From Mauremys mutica (lineage: Eukaryota; Chordata; Testudines; Geoemydidae): a stretch of 64,000 bases of DNA. The notes below the pieces were generated by a model. That model saw only the letters and a list, made by a program, of their open reading frames with translations, was not told where the DNA came from and searched no databases. The stretch is from assembly GCF_020497125.1 (NCBI RefSeq), contig NC_059082.1, positions 29,224,965-29,288,964 of the forward strand. The letters run 5' to 3'. Shown here in pieces: positions 43,907-55,245 of the stretch. The position numbers and the translations under genes are program-made. Every line of letters starts with the position of its first letter. The first letter of the stretch is position 1.

Positions 43907-44462
43907 GTAAGTTATTACAACAATTAATTCTGTATGCATAACTCAGGATACTGGCAGCTTTTGAAAACAATAGAAAAGAGCCAGATGTCAGGAAGCAAAA
44001 GAAAAGGAAACTGGTTTTGTTACATTCCTTTGTTTAAAATTAGAATTGTTGTAAATTCTCTGCTCAAACAGTAGTTATTGGTAAAACTTGCCAAGAAGAC
44101 AACTTATTACCTAGTCACTCTTGAGCTTGCCTAAGTTTCTTATAACTTTTTTGTACATATCCCCACGCAACTGAAAATTATGCTGAAGTGTAGTTCATGC
44201 ATTGCAAAGCTAAAAGAGTTTTAGCAGTATAACTGTGTAATTTAAACATAAAAATGTGTTGCAAATGCTTGTTTTCCTGAAACTTTTATAGGACAGTGTA
44301 GTTAAATGTAAATAGAATACAATTTCACAAATAAAAATTTCTGTTTGAGAATAGTTTGTACAAACCTGTACTCAGTGATGAGCTGCCAAAATCTTAACAA
44401 CGGGTTCCCTATAAAAAGTTCTGATTTAAGGGATGTGCGACAGCATGTATTTTTTGTACCAA

Positions 44463-44721
44463 TAGGGTTACCATACGTCCATATTTTCCCAGGAGGTGAT
44501 TAAGAACCGAAAAGCCTGACATGTCCAGGAAAATACAGATGTATTTTAACCCTACCTAAAGTTCTTTTTTAAAAAGATGGGGCTGAACTAGAAATGAGCT
44601 CCGTTTCACATGTGTGAGTGGTGATCAGGGACAGTCTCAATGTTTGGGTCTTTTTCTTATATAGGCTCCTATTACCCCTCACCCCCGTCCCGATTTTTCA
44701 CACTTGCTGTCTGGTCACTCT
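44463..44721. mobile_element. Nested MITE-like element in the hAT
   Basis: TAGGGTTACCATACGTCCAT at the left resembles the complement of GTCTGGTCACTCTA at the right. An internal fold-back (CATATTTTCCCAGG against CCAGGAAAATACAGATG) is visible. No target duplication was found. Confidence 0.5.
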
Positions 44722-44839
44722 AGGGTGTGCACATGTGTGGGTCCCAGCTGCTCCCTGCCCCCCCCCTCATTAAAGCAGGTGTGCAGGGTTACTGCCCTGG
44801 GAACTGCAGGGCACCAGTGGATGTGGGGCTGGCTGCAGA

Positions 44840-45530
44840 TAGGGGCGTGGGGCAGGGCTAGCTGGAGGCAGGGAGTGACACGGGCTGGCTGTGGGCAGGT
44901 GATGCAGACGGGCGGGCTGCGGGTGGCTGTGGGCAGGGGGTGGCTGCGGGCGGCTGTGGGCAGAGGCTGGCTGCAGGCAGGGGGTGGCTGTGGCAGGGGC
45001 TGCGGGCAGGGGCTGGCTGCGGGCAGGGGCTGGCTGCGGGCAGGGGCGGGCTGCGGGTGGCTGTGGGCAGGGGGTGGGGCAGAGGGCGGCTGTGGGCAGG
45101 GGGTGGGGCAGAGGGCGGCTGTGGGCAGGGGCTGGCTGCGGGTGGCTGGGGGCAGGGGCTGGCTGGGGGCAGGGGTTGTCTGCGGGTGGCTGTGGGCAGG
45201 GGGGTGGCTGTGGGTAGGGGGTGGGGCAGGGGGGTGGCGGGGGCTGGCTGTGGGTGGCTGTGGGCAGGGGGTGGGGCAGGGGGCTGGCTGTGGGCAAGGG
45301 GGGTGGCAGGGGGCTGGCTGGGGGCAGGGGCTGGCTGGGGGCAGGGGGGTGGCGGGGGCTGGCTGGGGGTGGGGCAGGGGGCTGGCTGTGGGCAAGGGGG
45401 GTGGCTGGGGACGGTTGGGGGCAGGGGCTGGCTGGGGGGGGTGGGGGGGGGCAGGGGCTGGCTGTGGGTAGCTGCGGGCAGGGGGGTGGCTGTGGCAGGG
45501 GGTGGCTGCGGGCAGGGAAGGCGGGGGAGG
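44840..45530 (+). repeat. G-rich minisatellite (about 18-bp unit)
   Basis: Roughly 690 bp of GGCTGGCTGYGGGCAGGG-like units with variants (GGTGGCTGTGGGCAGGGG, GGGGCAGAGGGCGGCT). The long Gly/Ala/Trp frames on + and Pro frames on - are by-products of the array. Runs of G could form quadruplexes. Confidence 0.9.
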
Positions 45531-45590
45531 GGCGCAGATACTCACACCGGGGGAGCGGCTGGGAGCAGCAGGACACAGCCGGCGACTCAC

Positions 45591-45738
45591 CAGGCAGCAG
45601 CAGGAGCCCCAGGGCCAGAGGTCCAAAGAGCAGGAGCAGCAACAGGGCCAGGAGGCAGCTCACATGGCTCTCGCAGCACAGCGCAGCGCCCCCCGGCGGC
45701 CGGGAGGAGGAATTACAGGCTTCCCAGGCAGAGCCCAT
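45591..45738 (-). pseudogene. First-exon-like segment with signal anchor, captured in a hAT
   Basis: On the minus strand an ATG at 45738 opens about 49 codons: MGSAWEACNSSSRPPGG, then a hydrophobic run CLLALLLLLLFGPLALGLLL ending LPG. It is followed directly by a consensus donor G|GTGAGT at 45590. GC content is high, unlike the surrounding intron. It looks like a signal peptide or type II anchor exon from a host gene. I do not recognise the parent. A chance open frame in GC-rich DNA is the main alternative. Confidence 0.4.
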
Positions 45739-45989
45739 CAAAGCTTCCCTCGCAGGGAAGCTAGTTAACAAGCGGTTCTAAAACCGCTTCTAAATTTAAC
45801 AACGGGTTCGTGCGAACCGGTGCGAACTGGCTCCAGCTCACCCCTGCCTGTACTTCTGAGACACATACTTTGACCATGTATTGACCAGAATTGGCTGGAA
45901 ATTGTGTTTGAGGCCTCAGTCATCTGCTTGTGGTTTTCCGAGACAAACGCAGGTTTGAGTAAGTATTTAATTGAGAGAGGAAAATCAAA

Positions 45990-46870
45990 ATGTGACAGAT
46001 TGAAATTTCAAACCACGTGGCCGTTTATTAACAAGGGATAAGTTACAACTTGGGCCGGGGGGAGGTAATTTATCAACTAGAAATACTATCAAGATAAACC
46101 ACACACAACTTGAAAACAGTCTATTTGCATCTTACAACAAGAACTAAACGACCTATGATTAACCGCTTACTAAAATCCAAAATAGACACGCAAACTGAGT
46201 AAACTGTGCACGCATTAACTGAATGTTGTGAAATACATCAACTAACCACAACAGTAATCAATACAACAGCTTGATTCTCCTATACTGTATACACAACTTT
46301 GCACCAAATAAGGGAGAGAGAAGAAGGAAAAAAAAAGGAAGAGTATAAGCAAATAAAGTGTTTACAGAAATTAAAATGCGCATACTACACTCCAGGCGCA
46401 GCTGACCAGCAGTACAGACACAGAGTGCATGACGAATTGAGGGGAAGTAATCCTGACACGACACGACACGAGCCGGCAAAATCTGGAGGAGACCCTGGCT
46501 GAAAGGGTGATCAGGCCTTCTAGCTAACACGCAGGCACTCCTGCCGTTTTTGGCGTGAGATACAGTTTTATTCGAAGACTCTTACTCGTGCCAGCGTCTA
46601 ATTGGTCCCTAGCTCCTTCACCCTCCAGGTTCCGAGCTGGAGCCCTCTACGTCAACAGAAGCTGCATCCAGCACACTACTCTTTTGCACACAACACGCTG
46701 GTATTGTAGCACATGGCACCAACTTGACCCACAATTGACCAGATAGAAGGTTCGGGAATAGGCACACGGCACTATAAGATTGCACACGGCACTACGGTGT
46801 TGCACACGATACCAATGTGACCTTTTGACCGACAATTGGCCATACAGATGCCATGTTTGAGCATGAGTTT
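45990..46870 (-). mobile_element. LTR-like sequence, minus strand
   Basis: Read on the minus strand it has AATAAA signals (complements near 46027 and 46567), a T-rich leader and no ORF of note, in a style like retroviral or Gypsy LTRs. I could not find paired LTRs, a primer-binding site or a target duplication. The assignment is tentative. Confidence 0.3.
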
Positions 46871-46884
46871 AGGGTTGCGACAGT

Positions 46885-48120
46885 GGTGACCTGTGGTAGG
46901 CAGAGTAGATTGCTTTTATAAATTGTCACACTGTCTGGAGTGCCTCACGACTGAGTGTGCCTACCTCAGGACAGACTGTCAGAAAACAGGGCAAATACCT
47001 TATGCTGGTGGTGTGTTCTATATTTACATTTCACCACGCCAGGGACAGATGTGAACTCCTGGATCACAATACCAGTCTTACCATGGCTTCACAGACAGTC
47101 CCCTTAGACTCTCCAGTCTATCTTGCCACTCAGAAAAACTGGACTTTTATGATAAAAGGTCACTTAAACCAAAAATCACACCACATCAGGTTGCTCCAAG
47201 TTCCAAGAGACCAGTCACTTACCCCAGATCAATTGGTACTCTAGATCAGTGGTCCCCAACCTTTTTCGTGTGGCGGGTGCGAGATGACAAGCCACCGAGG
47301 GCTGTGGCCGGCGGACGAGCATCCGCCGAAATGCTGAGAAGCAGCAATATCAATAGGCGTCGCCACTGAAATGCCGCTGACAAGCAGCGTCATCCAGGGG
47401 CGTCGCTGGAGAAATGCTGCCGAAAATCAGTCGCCTTTTGGCGGAGCCGCCTCTGGATGATGCTGCTTCTTGGCGGCATTTTGGCGGATGCTCGTCGGCT
47501 GGACAGTACGCCGGCACACATAGATGCCCCGGTGGGCGCCATGGTGCCCGAGGGCACCGCGTTGGGGACCATTGCTCTAGATCTTGCACCAAAGAGAATG
47601 CTGGTAGCCAATTCTATACTAAACTAACTAAAGATTTATTATCTAAGAAAAGGAAATAAGAGTTATTGAGAGGTTAAAGCAGGTAAAAATATATGTACAG
47701 GTGAGTCAGTTTGTAATTCCAAATAGTGGCAGTGATGTTATAAACTGCCAGTTTCCCAAAAGTCTTTGTTTCTGGGCAGCTCTGCTTAGCATCTGGTACT
47801 CTTCCCTATAAGAGTCCAGAGATCCAGGATCTTTCCTTGAATCCATACTTAGAGCTTCTTCAGAAAACAAGTTGACAGTGTCACTACCCAGATGGGCTTT
47901 TCCGTTGATGCTGGAGAGTAAAGAATACATTTTGAGTCTTTGACCTCAGATTGTGTGTGATGATCTTCTTAGCACATGTGCAACATACCTCAGGTGGCAC
48001 GTGACCAGGATTCATCACTGACTTTGCTCTGCTGGTTAGATCATTAGATTCCTTGGCTTGGGCCAGCTACTGACAGGGGGAGTGCGATGGGAAGGCTGGT
48101 CCATGGCCCCCATCACACAA
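46885..48120 (-). mobile_element. LTR-like repeat interrupted by a hAT MITE
   Basis: GGTCACTTAAACCAAAAATC, CACTTACCCCAGATCAATTG and AAAGATTTATTATCTAAGAA are phrases I recall from a high-copy turtle LTR-type repeat. On the minus strand it begins near TGTGATGGGGGCCATGG. Removing the MITE at 47247-47574 rejoins it smoothly. No coding region is preserved. Confidence 0.4.
47247..47574. mobile_element. hAT MITE with perfect target duplication
   Basis: CAGTGGTCCCCAACCTTTTT faces GTTGGGGACCATTG. CTCTAGAT is duplicated exactly on both sides (47239-47246, 47575-47582). The interior is built of GCCGC-rich near-palindromes. Confidence 0.95.
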
Positions 48121-49012
48121 ACTGAGCACTTGCTTTGAAATTAGCACTTTTCTGTTAAATTCTTTGTTACGTTCCACAAGGCTTCTTCCTCGTTTGATAG
48201 GTTATTTAGTAACGGGTATACACAATGTAAATGTTTGCTACTACATTATACACATAATTAACAAGTTCACACATCATTAATAACAAAATGGCTTAATTCC
48301 ATGTAAATTTTAAATTGATTGGACTTCAGTATCAATTGTAACACACATTTTGATTACATTCTTTTAATGCTGTGACATTAAAAACAATTCACTAATGCAA
48401 TATTTTATCTAATATCAGCATTGATAATGTAAATCTTTCAAGTAAAAAAAAACAAAACTCTTGAACCTTTCTCTAGCACTAATATGGTCTAATGGATTCC
48501 CACCATCCTGTACTAATAAAGCGTTTATAGTGCACCGTTCACCCCACATACATACTTTTCAAGACATTGGGTTTGCCTCTGGAGAAAGTATGCATATTAG
48601 GATTACATGTATACATCAGGCTGGCTGACTCTTGCTTCAGTCTGCTCTGCAGCTGAGAAGTAATCCTCTTCCAAAGCAGCGTCATAAGGTCAAGACTAGT
48701 TCTAAACTTTTGTGTCTTAAATTTGATTGCCTTGTTACACTGTTGCTAATCTACAGAATGTGTTCTGAACCTCTGGGGGAGATTGTGAAGGTGAGATGGA
48801 AAAGGACCTATAGAAAACAGTTGTTAAAGTGGAAAAGATACTAAAGTCAAGAAATAAAGAGAGAAGGACAGAAAGGGGCAGTAGACACAAATTGATAGAT
48901 TAGACTTGAGTAGTAAGTTCAGGGGAAAACATGTGAAAGTTGGGAGTGTGTATGGACCATAGTACTGAAACATGTTAACTTCCTAAATAGATTAATAAAA
49001 TGATGATGAAAT
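48121..49012. other. Intronic sequence without recognised gene
   Basis: AT-rich. Nothing recognised. Confidence 0.55.
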
Positions 49013-49162
49013 TGTTAGAGGGTGGTACTAGCCCTTTAAGAGGGAAGAAGACCGTGTGCCTGTGACTTATCAGCTAACCCCCAACTGGGCTTAAAAGAGG
49101 GCTCCTGGGCCCTAGAGCTGGGACAGACCTGGTTAGTCAGAACCTTCCTAGAGTACGGACTG

Positions 49163-49543
49163 AAGCAGTGTCTATATTACAAGTGCTATAGCAGCACAGC
49201 CCCAGCTATGCTGCTGTAGCACCACAGCATAGATTCTTCCTACATAGACTCATAGACTTTAAGGTCAGAAGGGACCATTATGATAATCTAGTCTGATCTC
49301 CTGCACAATGCAGGCCACAGAATCTCGCCCACCCACTCCTGTAACAAACCCCTAACCTGTGTCTGAGTCAATGGAAGGGTGATAGCTAGGTCAACAGAAG
49401 AATTCCTCCATTGACTTTGCTACATCTACAGTAGGGGTTAGGTCAGCTTAATTATGTCACCCACTGAAATACATTTTTTTTACACCCCATAGCGATGTAG
49501 CTAGGGGTCGATATAAATTCTAAGGTAGACCAGGCCTGAGGCA
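49163..49543. mobile_element. Harbinger-type MITE split by CR1
   Basis: GCAGTGTCTATATTACAAGT at the left opposes GGTAGACCAGGCC at the right. Internal TGCTGTAGCACC and GTCAGCTTAATTATGTCACC are MITE-like. The CR1 piece 49244-49375 sits in the middle. Confidence 0.5.
49244..49375 (-). mobile_element. CR1 LINE fragment, antisense
   Basis: CTCATAGACTTTAAGGTCAG, GGGACCATTATGATAATCTA and TCTCCTGCACAATGCAGGCC correspond to the antisense of the CR1 3' region familiar in birds and turtles. Confidence 0.75.
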
Positions 49544-50332
49544 GTCAAGAAAAGGGCAGGTCAGAGCTGGTTGGGAGTGAGATTGGCAGGTGAGAGGTGC
49601 CAGAGACCAGAAAGAAGCTGTAGGTGGGTCCTGGGGAAAGGCTGAAGGCAGGAGATCAGCAAGAGGAGTTTGCCAGTTGACTACCCCAAGCCGGAGAGCC
49701 AGGGCTCAGAGGCTGAAGGCCAGAGAGCAGCAGCAAGAGTCGTCTGCTGACTTTTTTTATCATGGGGAGCCAAAGCCGAGTGCTGGAGAGAGCTTAAAGC
49801 CAGTGGAGGGGCTTAACCATTGACATCTCTGTGGAAAGTTGGAGCCAGGGGTGGGTGAACTTCCAGCACAGAAGTTATGGGGTTTCCAACTAGGAAAAAT
49901 GGGATTGCACTCCAGCTAGAAGGGCTGAGGTGGCTGTCCTGCTAAAAGGTCAGGAGAGCACGAATGAAGAGCCCAGGTATGGTGGATGTGCTATGTAGGG
50001 CATATAGGGACTAGAGGATGTGGATTTTAAAGACTATATACATTCACTCTGAGAGACTCTGTTGTGAGACTTTTGTTATGGACTGTTTTGCCATACATTT
50101 TTGTAATAAACTGCACCCAAAAAGTAGTGGTAAGGAGCAGAAATTAGTGAGGACTCTGAAGGAGGGAAACTGATGCAGGTGCACTTGTTCAGCAGCAGCC
50201 CTACAGCTGGAGGTTGTCCCAGGAAGGGGCTGCCCTATGATATAGATATATCTATGTCTGTGCCTCTTGATCACTAGTTCAAATCTTGCTCAAACTGGTA
50301 GTGATGGAAAGTTGTGAACATCTGATATTGTG

Positions 50333-51457
50333 TGTGAAAGGTTGCCCCCTACCCCCTCTGGGGTTCTATCTGATGTATTGGGGTACTCTGAGCCCGCTGG
50401 TTCTGCCAGTCTGGGTTCTCTGACATTGCCCTGCTGAGTCAAGCCCTCAAGCCTCCTCTAGTGCACACACCGGTAAGGCCACACCCAGCTGCAGAAAGAC
50501 ACTGACACTGAGATCAGCTCTGTGTGGAAAGACTCAGCTCTGGAATTGACCAATACTCAAGTGCATGCCCCCTCTCATGTGTAAGTCTAAAATTGTATTG
50601 TCTTGCGCTGCACAGAAACCTGTACAGCGTAAGCTCATGAAATCCACCCCCTCCCTCAGTGTGGAGGAAGATGTGCACAGCTTTCTTTCTCTCCTCCCCC
50701 CCCCCCGCCATAGTTATGAATTCAACAAACTGGTTTCAGAATAACCAAAAACAAATTTATTAACTACATAAGATAGATTTTAAGTGATTATAAGGGATAG
50801 CAAACAGATCAAAGCAGATTACCTTAGTAAATAAACAAAAACCACAAACTGAGTTTAACACACTAGATAAGATATAAATTAGCAAATTCTCACCCTGAGT
50901 GATAAACATGCTGGCAGATTCTTAAGGCACAAGTTGCCTTGGCTTTCCCAGGCTTTCATACACAGGCTAAAGATCCTTCTAGCCTGGGACCATCACTTCC
51001 CACAGTTCAGTCCTTGCCCCTCAGGTATTTCCAGGTGTGTTGTTACAGGGAGAGTGAGGTATCCTCATGATGCCTTTGTCCTCCTTTTTATATCTTCTTC
51101 CCACTTGCTGTCACCTGGGTCAAACAGTTCCCATTCTGTAGGGCTATATCTGAGAGGTTTCTATTGTACACAGTTCCTGGGGTCATTCTTGTGCTTATGT
51201 GCATTTCCCCAGTAAGCCATTAAAATTGTTTGGCCTTTTTATTGTTGTACCTGAAAGGATGCTTGTGGATGTTTTTTCAACTCACATGTTTCAGTAACAC
51301 ACATATTGCCAAACTTCATAATGTCACATATGATAACACATACAATCCAACAAGATATTAATGTCTAGTAGATTGACTTTTCAAATGATACCTCACAAGA
51401 CATACTTTGTACAAAACATATCCTAATTACATGACAGTGGTGAATATTGGGGTGTCA
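50333..51457 (-). mobile_element. LTR-like sequence, minus strand
   Basis: On the minus strand it starts TGACACCCCAATATTCACCA and ends about CAACCTTTCACACA, giving a TG...CA frame of roughly 1.1 kb. Phrases such as AACCAAAAACAAATTTATTA and TGATTATAAGGGATAGCAAA are from a repeat I know to be common in turtles. No coding region. Target duplication not found. Confidence 0.45.
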
Positions 51458-53326
51458 AGGTATCCGAGTGGTCTAGCTTACATAATATGCAGGACCCTTT
51501 TTGGCAGTCTTACCACAGAGTGAAAAATGGAATAGTCCACAAAGAATGAATTGCCTTTTCAGGTCTAGAGATGGATTTCTCTCAGAATGTTCAAGGTACA
51601 TTAGCACAGCAATTTGATTAAGTTTGCATTGTCACTTTCATTGCTGTCGATATGTAGGACTTAATTTTCCAGTGCTCTGTCTATAACTTTTCATTTTGTT
51701 CTTGTTTCAAAAAATAAAAATATTCCAGATAGTTGAATGTGATAAGGTAAGGTGATCTTTACTACTTGGGGTTTGGGTTCAAATCCTGATGAGGTCGTGA
51801 GTGAATTCATATTTTAAATCATTCCCCATGAAACAAACCCATAGTGAGCTTCCTTCAGTTTTTTTGTCTGGGGCACTGTCAATAGCTGTGAACATTTAAA
51901 GTAATACTGAGTGACATACAGGAAGGCAGTTATGCAGGGCAGAATGCTGTTTTTATGCACCTCTGAATTTAGCTTTCACTATACACTACGGTGCAATGAA
52001 GTGCAGGTGCTGCCCTTCCAAAAGTTGTATTTAGCAAAAGACCCAGAGGAGCTGCTGCCTTTTTGGAAATGGTTGTATACTGGAATTTTGCAAAGCGATG
52101 TATTGTTTCAACAAGGCCTCTATTTTCATTAAGAGAGCAACAGCACTATACTAAATATATAAAACTTCATAATGTTCCTGCTTGGTATCAAAGTGCCATT
52201 TTAGTATGTGTTCATGCTTTCTGCACAATGTTAAAGTTGTTGGACACTTCCCATTTTCCAGAATGACATTCTCCCATGTCTATGGTTCTGTCATGTGTAC
52301 TTACTGTTCTAGCCACTAAAAATGTATACCTACATCCACATGTTGAATAGTTGGTGGTCTTGTTGTCCTGCTGTAAACCACAAGGCTTAACACTGATAGC
52401 AAGAACTTAGCTTGTACTAAAAACCAAATGCAAGCCCCTCCAATTGTTAATGTGGGATTTTTGGTTGTGTTTAAAAATATTAAACCAGTCGCTATTTGGG
52501 ATGGAGATGTGAAGGAAGAAGTAGCTTTTAGAAGGTTTTTTTGTGGTTGGTGGTTGATCACTTTCAGACTTTGTCAGCAACTCAGAAGCTATCAAGTAGA
52601 TGAGGTGGCTACCATATAACCTTACAATACAGGGATATAAGAGGCTAATTTTTTACCTCAGTCACAGCCATCAATCTTCAGAGCACTAAAACAATGATGT
52701 AGGGGAAAAACACCTCCCCAGGAGTTATGGGGATATGGTTGCATGACTTCCTTGCCCTCTCAGTAGTTCCATGAGTCCAGACTATATAGACCTGCTGCAG
52801 ATTCCATCCATTTAGTCTCTGATGTGTTGGCCTTCAAGATTCAAATTTCCCTTCACAGGAGTAGGGGACTAAAGGAGCCCCTCTGGAATTTGCTCATCCT
52901 GAAGCAACTGAGAGCAGCAAGTTAGTATTGAATTATTCAGATGCAGCACAGAGGGAGGTGCTGCAGAGATGGATCAGACTGGAGACACCCCCTTTCCACA
53001 CTAGATTGGCTGCTCATTGTATTTCTCCAAGAAATATTTAGTCTGCTGGCACAGTTCCTCAGAATTGCCATGATTTTGTCCATATGCTTTCCTATAAGAC
53101 CTAAATGCTATTAATATGTGTATTATGGAGTGAAGCCAAGTAAGGCAGTGGAACAGACTGATTTCACAGTGTGATTTTAGCGTTCTGTATTTTCATAACT
53201 CCATGTGGACTTTGGTAGTGGAGTTTGGTTCAATACTACTTAGTGACAAAAGATGGCTTGTTTATCTAAGTGGGCAACAGATGTGGCAGGGGGGAAATTT
53301 TGCCAGTTTATTTTAAATTGATTCAT
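51458..53326. other. Intronic sequence without recognised gene
   Basis: AT-rich. A B-box-like GGTTCAAATCC at 51777-51787 hints at a decayed SINE, but no A box or tail is visible. Otherwise nothing recognised. Confidence 0.5.
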
Positions 53327-53530
53327 ACATGTGTCTATCAAAGATACTTCTATAGCCCCCGCTATCATAGTATCTCAGCGTTTTACAGTCTTTAATGTAT
53401 TTAGCCTCAGTGCCTTTCTTGATGGGGAGCAAATATCTTCATTTAGGTTGCAGTTATTTAAAAACTCCCTGAACTCTACTGATATTCAACTCCTCTCACT
53501 TCAAAGAGGAAAGATGGTGACTGGCAAGGA
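53327..53530 (+). repeat. Decayed CORE/L2-like repeat
   Basis: TATAGCCCCCGCTATCATAG with TATCTCAGCGTTTTACAGTC and TTTAATGTATTTAGCCTCAG resemble an old amniote repeat. A short indel-rich tail follows. Class uncertain. Confidence 0.45.
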
Positions 53531-55084
53531 CTTGTTGCTGCTAGCAGCTTTGCTGTGGACAATTTTTAGATACCATGTCTGTTACAGGAAATGATAGCAG
53601 AGTTGTTTCCCATATTTGTTTTAGAAGTTACTTTGAGGGTGAGGCAATACTGTGCAGCATAACTTTCCTAACATAAAATTTGTCTGAATCAGTCAGAGAA
53701 CCATATTTAAATAAGGCTATAGCTAGCACAGTTTCAACTATACAGACAAGGCCTAAAACGTTCAAACGTACTTCTCAAACAAAAATATTTTTCAGTATAA
53801 CACTGGATGGCACTACACCTTAGCGATTAAGGACTCAGAACTACAGTGGAACCTGGCTAATTCACACTAATGGCTGAAAAATTACAGCACTGCATAAGTT
53901 AGGAAATAAACACCAGAAAAACTCCACATAATAGATATGATAGAACATACCGTATGTACATTTTTTTTCATTTCTAGTTTAGTTTTAATTTTGATGATCC
54001 TAGTAAAAGTAATGTGCATTGTAAAAAGAAATACTTAGTAATAAGAACCACTCAGCATATACTATAATAAGCAACCATTTGAGAGGTAAGGGGAAAGCAC
54101 CAGTACTTGGAGTTGTAAAGTGTGTGGTTCAGTGAAGGTTCAGAATTCCTCAATGACTGATTTTCATTCACCAGTGCTTTAAGGCTTACATTTGTGCCCT
54201 GCTGGTAATTGCTTTATTGAAGGAGAATTGCAGTGACGAAGTCATTTTTTTCATAAAGTAGTACATTTTGTCAGGAGGCAGCCGGGTTTTAGGAATTCCC
54301 CATTGCCAGTCTGCAAATCCATATCTCCTTTGTGTTACTTTGAAAGTTTCTTATCTGCTCTTTGTCTGCTTCCCTTTCCCCCGCATTTCCCCCCCTCTTT
54401 TTTTTTTATTTAAATGAGTGGTACTTCTTGGGGGTGCAGAGATTTAATATATTGCGCAGGATTGGGACCCAAGTGGATCTCTCTGGAGCTCCATTGACTT
54501 CACTGTGGCTCCACACAGACACATGAGTTTTACAAGGATTCAGTGATAGGGTCAGGGTCTTCATTTGTACAGCACTTAAATTATGTAAATGGCCATGTAA
54601 ATGGATGCTTCTTATTTAATCATGATTAAGGCCAGTGTTTAAAGTGCAATTCATTTATGCGAAATGACATTGTGGGGTTCTGCATTAGTCCCTCAGTGAC
54701 TTCAACATCAAACCTGCTCAGTTTACAAATAAAATGTGTTTTTTTCTGGCTGCCACTCCTGGAAACTCAGCCTGGTTATTTCTGGCACAGGCATCACAAC
54801 AGTAAACATTCTCCAATGGGATTTAGTGAATGATTTATTTGCTGACATGCAAGCTAGGGTAAAATTCCTCTTACTGTCTCAGAGCTATTCTGGCTTTTTC
54901 ATGACTTACTATGTAATAATTTAGTTAAGTCAATAAAGTCAGCAGGAAGTGGATTTAAGTAAGAAGGTGCCATTTTATACATAATTGCTTTTCAGAGCAG
55001 TACTATGCTTTAAAAAGTCAGAAGGTTTAAGTAGTAAATACTATACGGTAATACAATGTACTAACTCTACACTACCACTGTCTG
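53531..55084. other. Intronic sequence without recognised gene
   Basis: AT-rich. Wording at 54455-54560 (GGATTGGGACCCAAGTGGAT, TCCATTGACTTCACTGTGGC) resembles a diffuse amniote repeat. No exon. Confidence 0.5.
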
Positions 55085-55245
55085 CTACTGAGCAGTTGTG
55101 GACTATTAATTCAAACCCCTTCTCCACATCAGGCAGAAGAGGGAAATGGACCTGGGTCTCCCACATCCTGGGTGAGTGCCCTAAGAATTGGGCTGAAAGT
55201 TGTACAATGGGCACCACAGGCCGTTTTGTGAATCTAGTCTTTCAT
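55085..55245 (-). mobile_element. tRNA-derived SINE fragment, antisense
   Basis: On the minus strand it reads TTAGGGCACTCACCCAGGAT, then GTGGGAGACCCAGGTCCATT, a tRNA-like head with an anticodon-arm region and a degenerate B box. It is not the Cry I family and looks older. Confidence 0.55.

Larger units (their letters stand above)
44373..45846. mobile_element. hAT element carrying a host-like exon and a minisatellite
   Basis: Termini: CAGTGATGAGCTGCCAAAAT on the left, and on the right the complement of CAGGGGTGAGCTGGAGCCAG. A perfect 8-bp duplication CCTGTACT lies at 44365-44372 and 45847-45854. Subterminal TTAACAACGGGTTC occurs at 44394 and 45797. There is no transposase. The interior holds a smaller nested element (44463-44721), a G-rich tandem array and an exon-like GC-rich segment. 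Confidence 0.88.
49013..50260 (+). mobile_element. LTR-like sequence, plus strand, with nested insertions
   Basis: Starts near TGTTAGAGGGTGGTACTAGC, is G/A-rich through the middle, and has a polyadenylation signal AATAAA at 50103-50108 followed by a GGACTCTGAAGGAGGGAAAC block. This resembles a solo LTR of turtle endogenous elements. The MITE 49163-49543 interrupts it. No second LTR was seen. Confidence 0.4.

Noticed and set aside
44704..45771. Long Gly/Trp-rich (+) and Pro-rich (-) frames up to 333 codons
   Set aside because: They are readings of the G-rich tandem array. Only the 45738-45591 exon-like end has non-repeat structure.
51777..51787. Isolated pol III B-box-like GGTTCAAATCC
   Set aside because: No A box at the right distance, no tail and no repeat ends, so neither a tRNA gene nor a SINE can be supported.
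54535..54720. Possible conserved non-coding element (ATGTAAATGG words, ATTTAATCATGATTAA)
   Set aside because: The homeobox-like AT-rich words are suggestive, but without a cross-species alignment there is no evidence of constraint.
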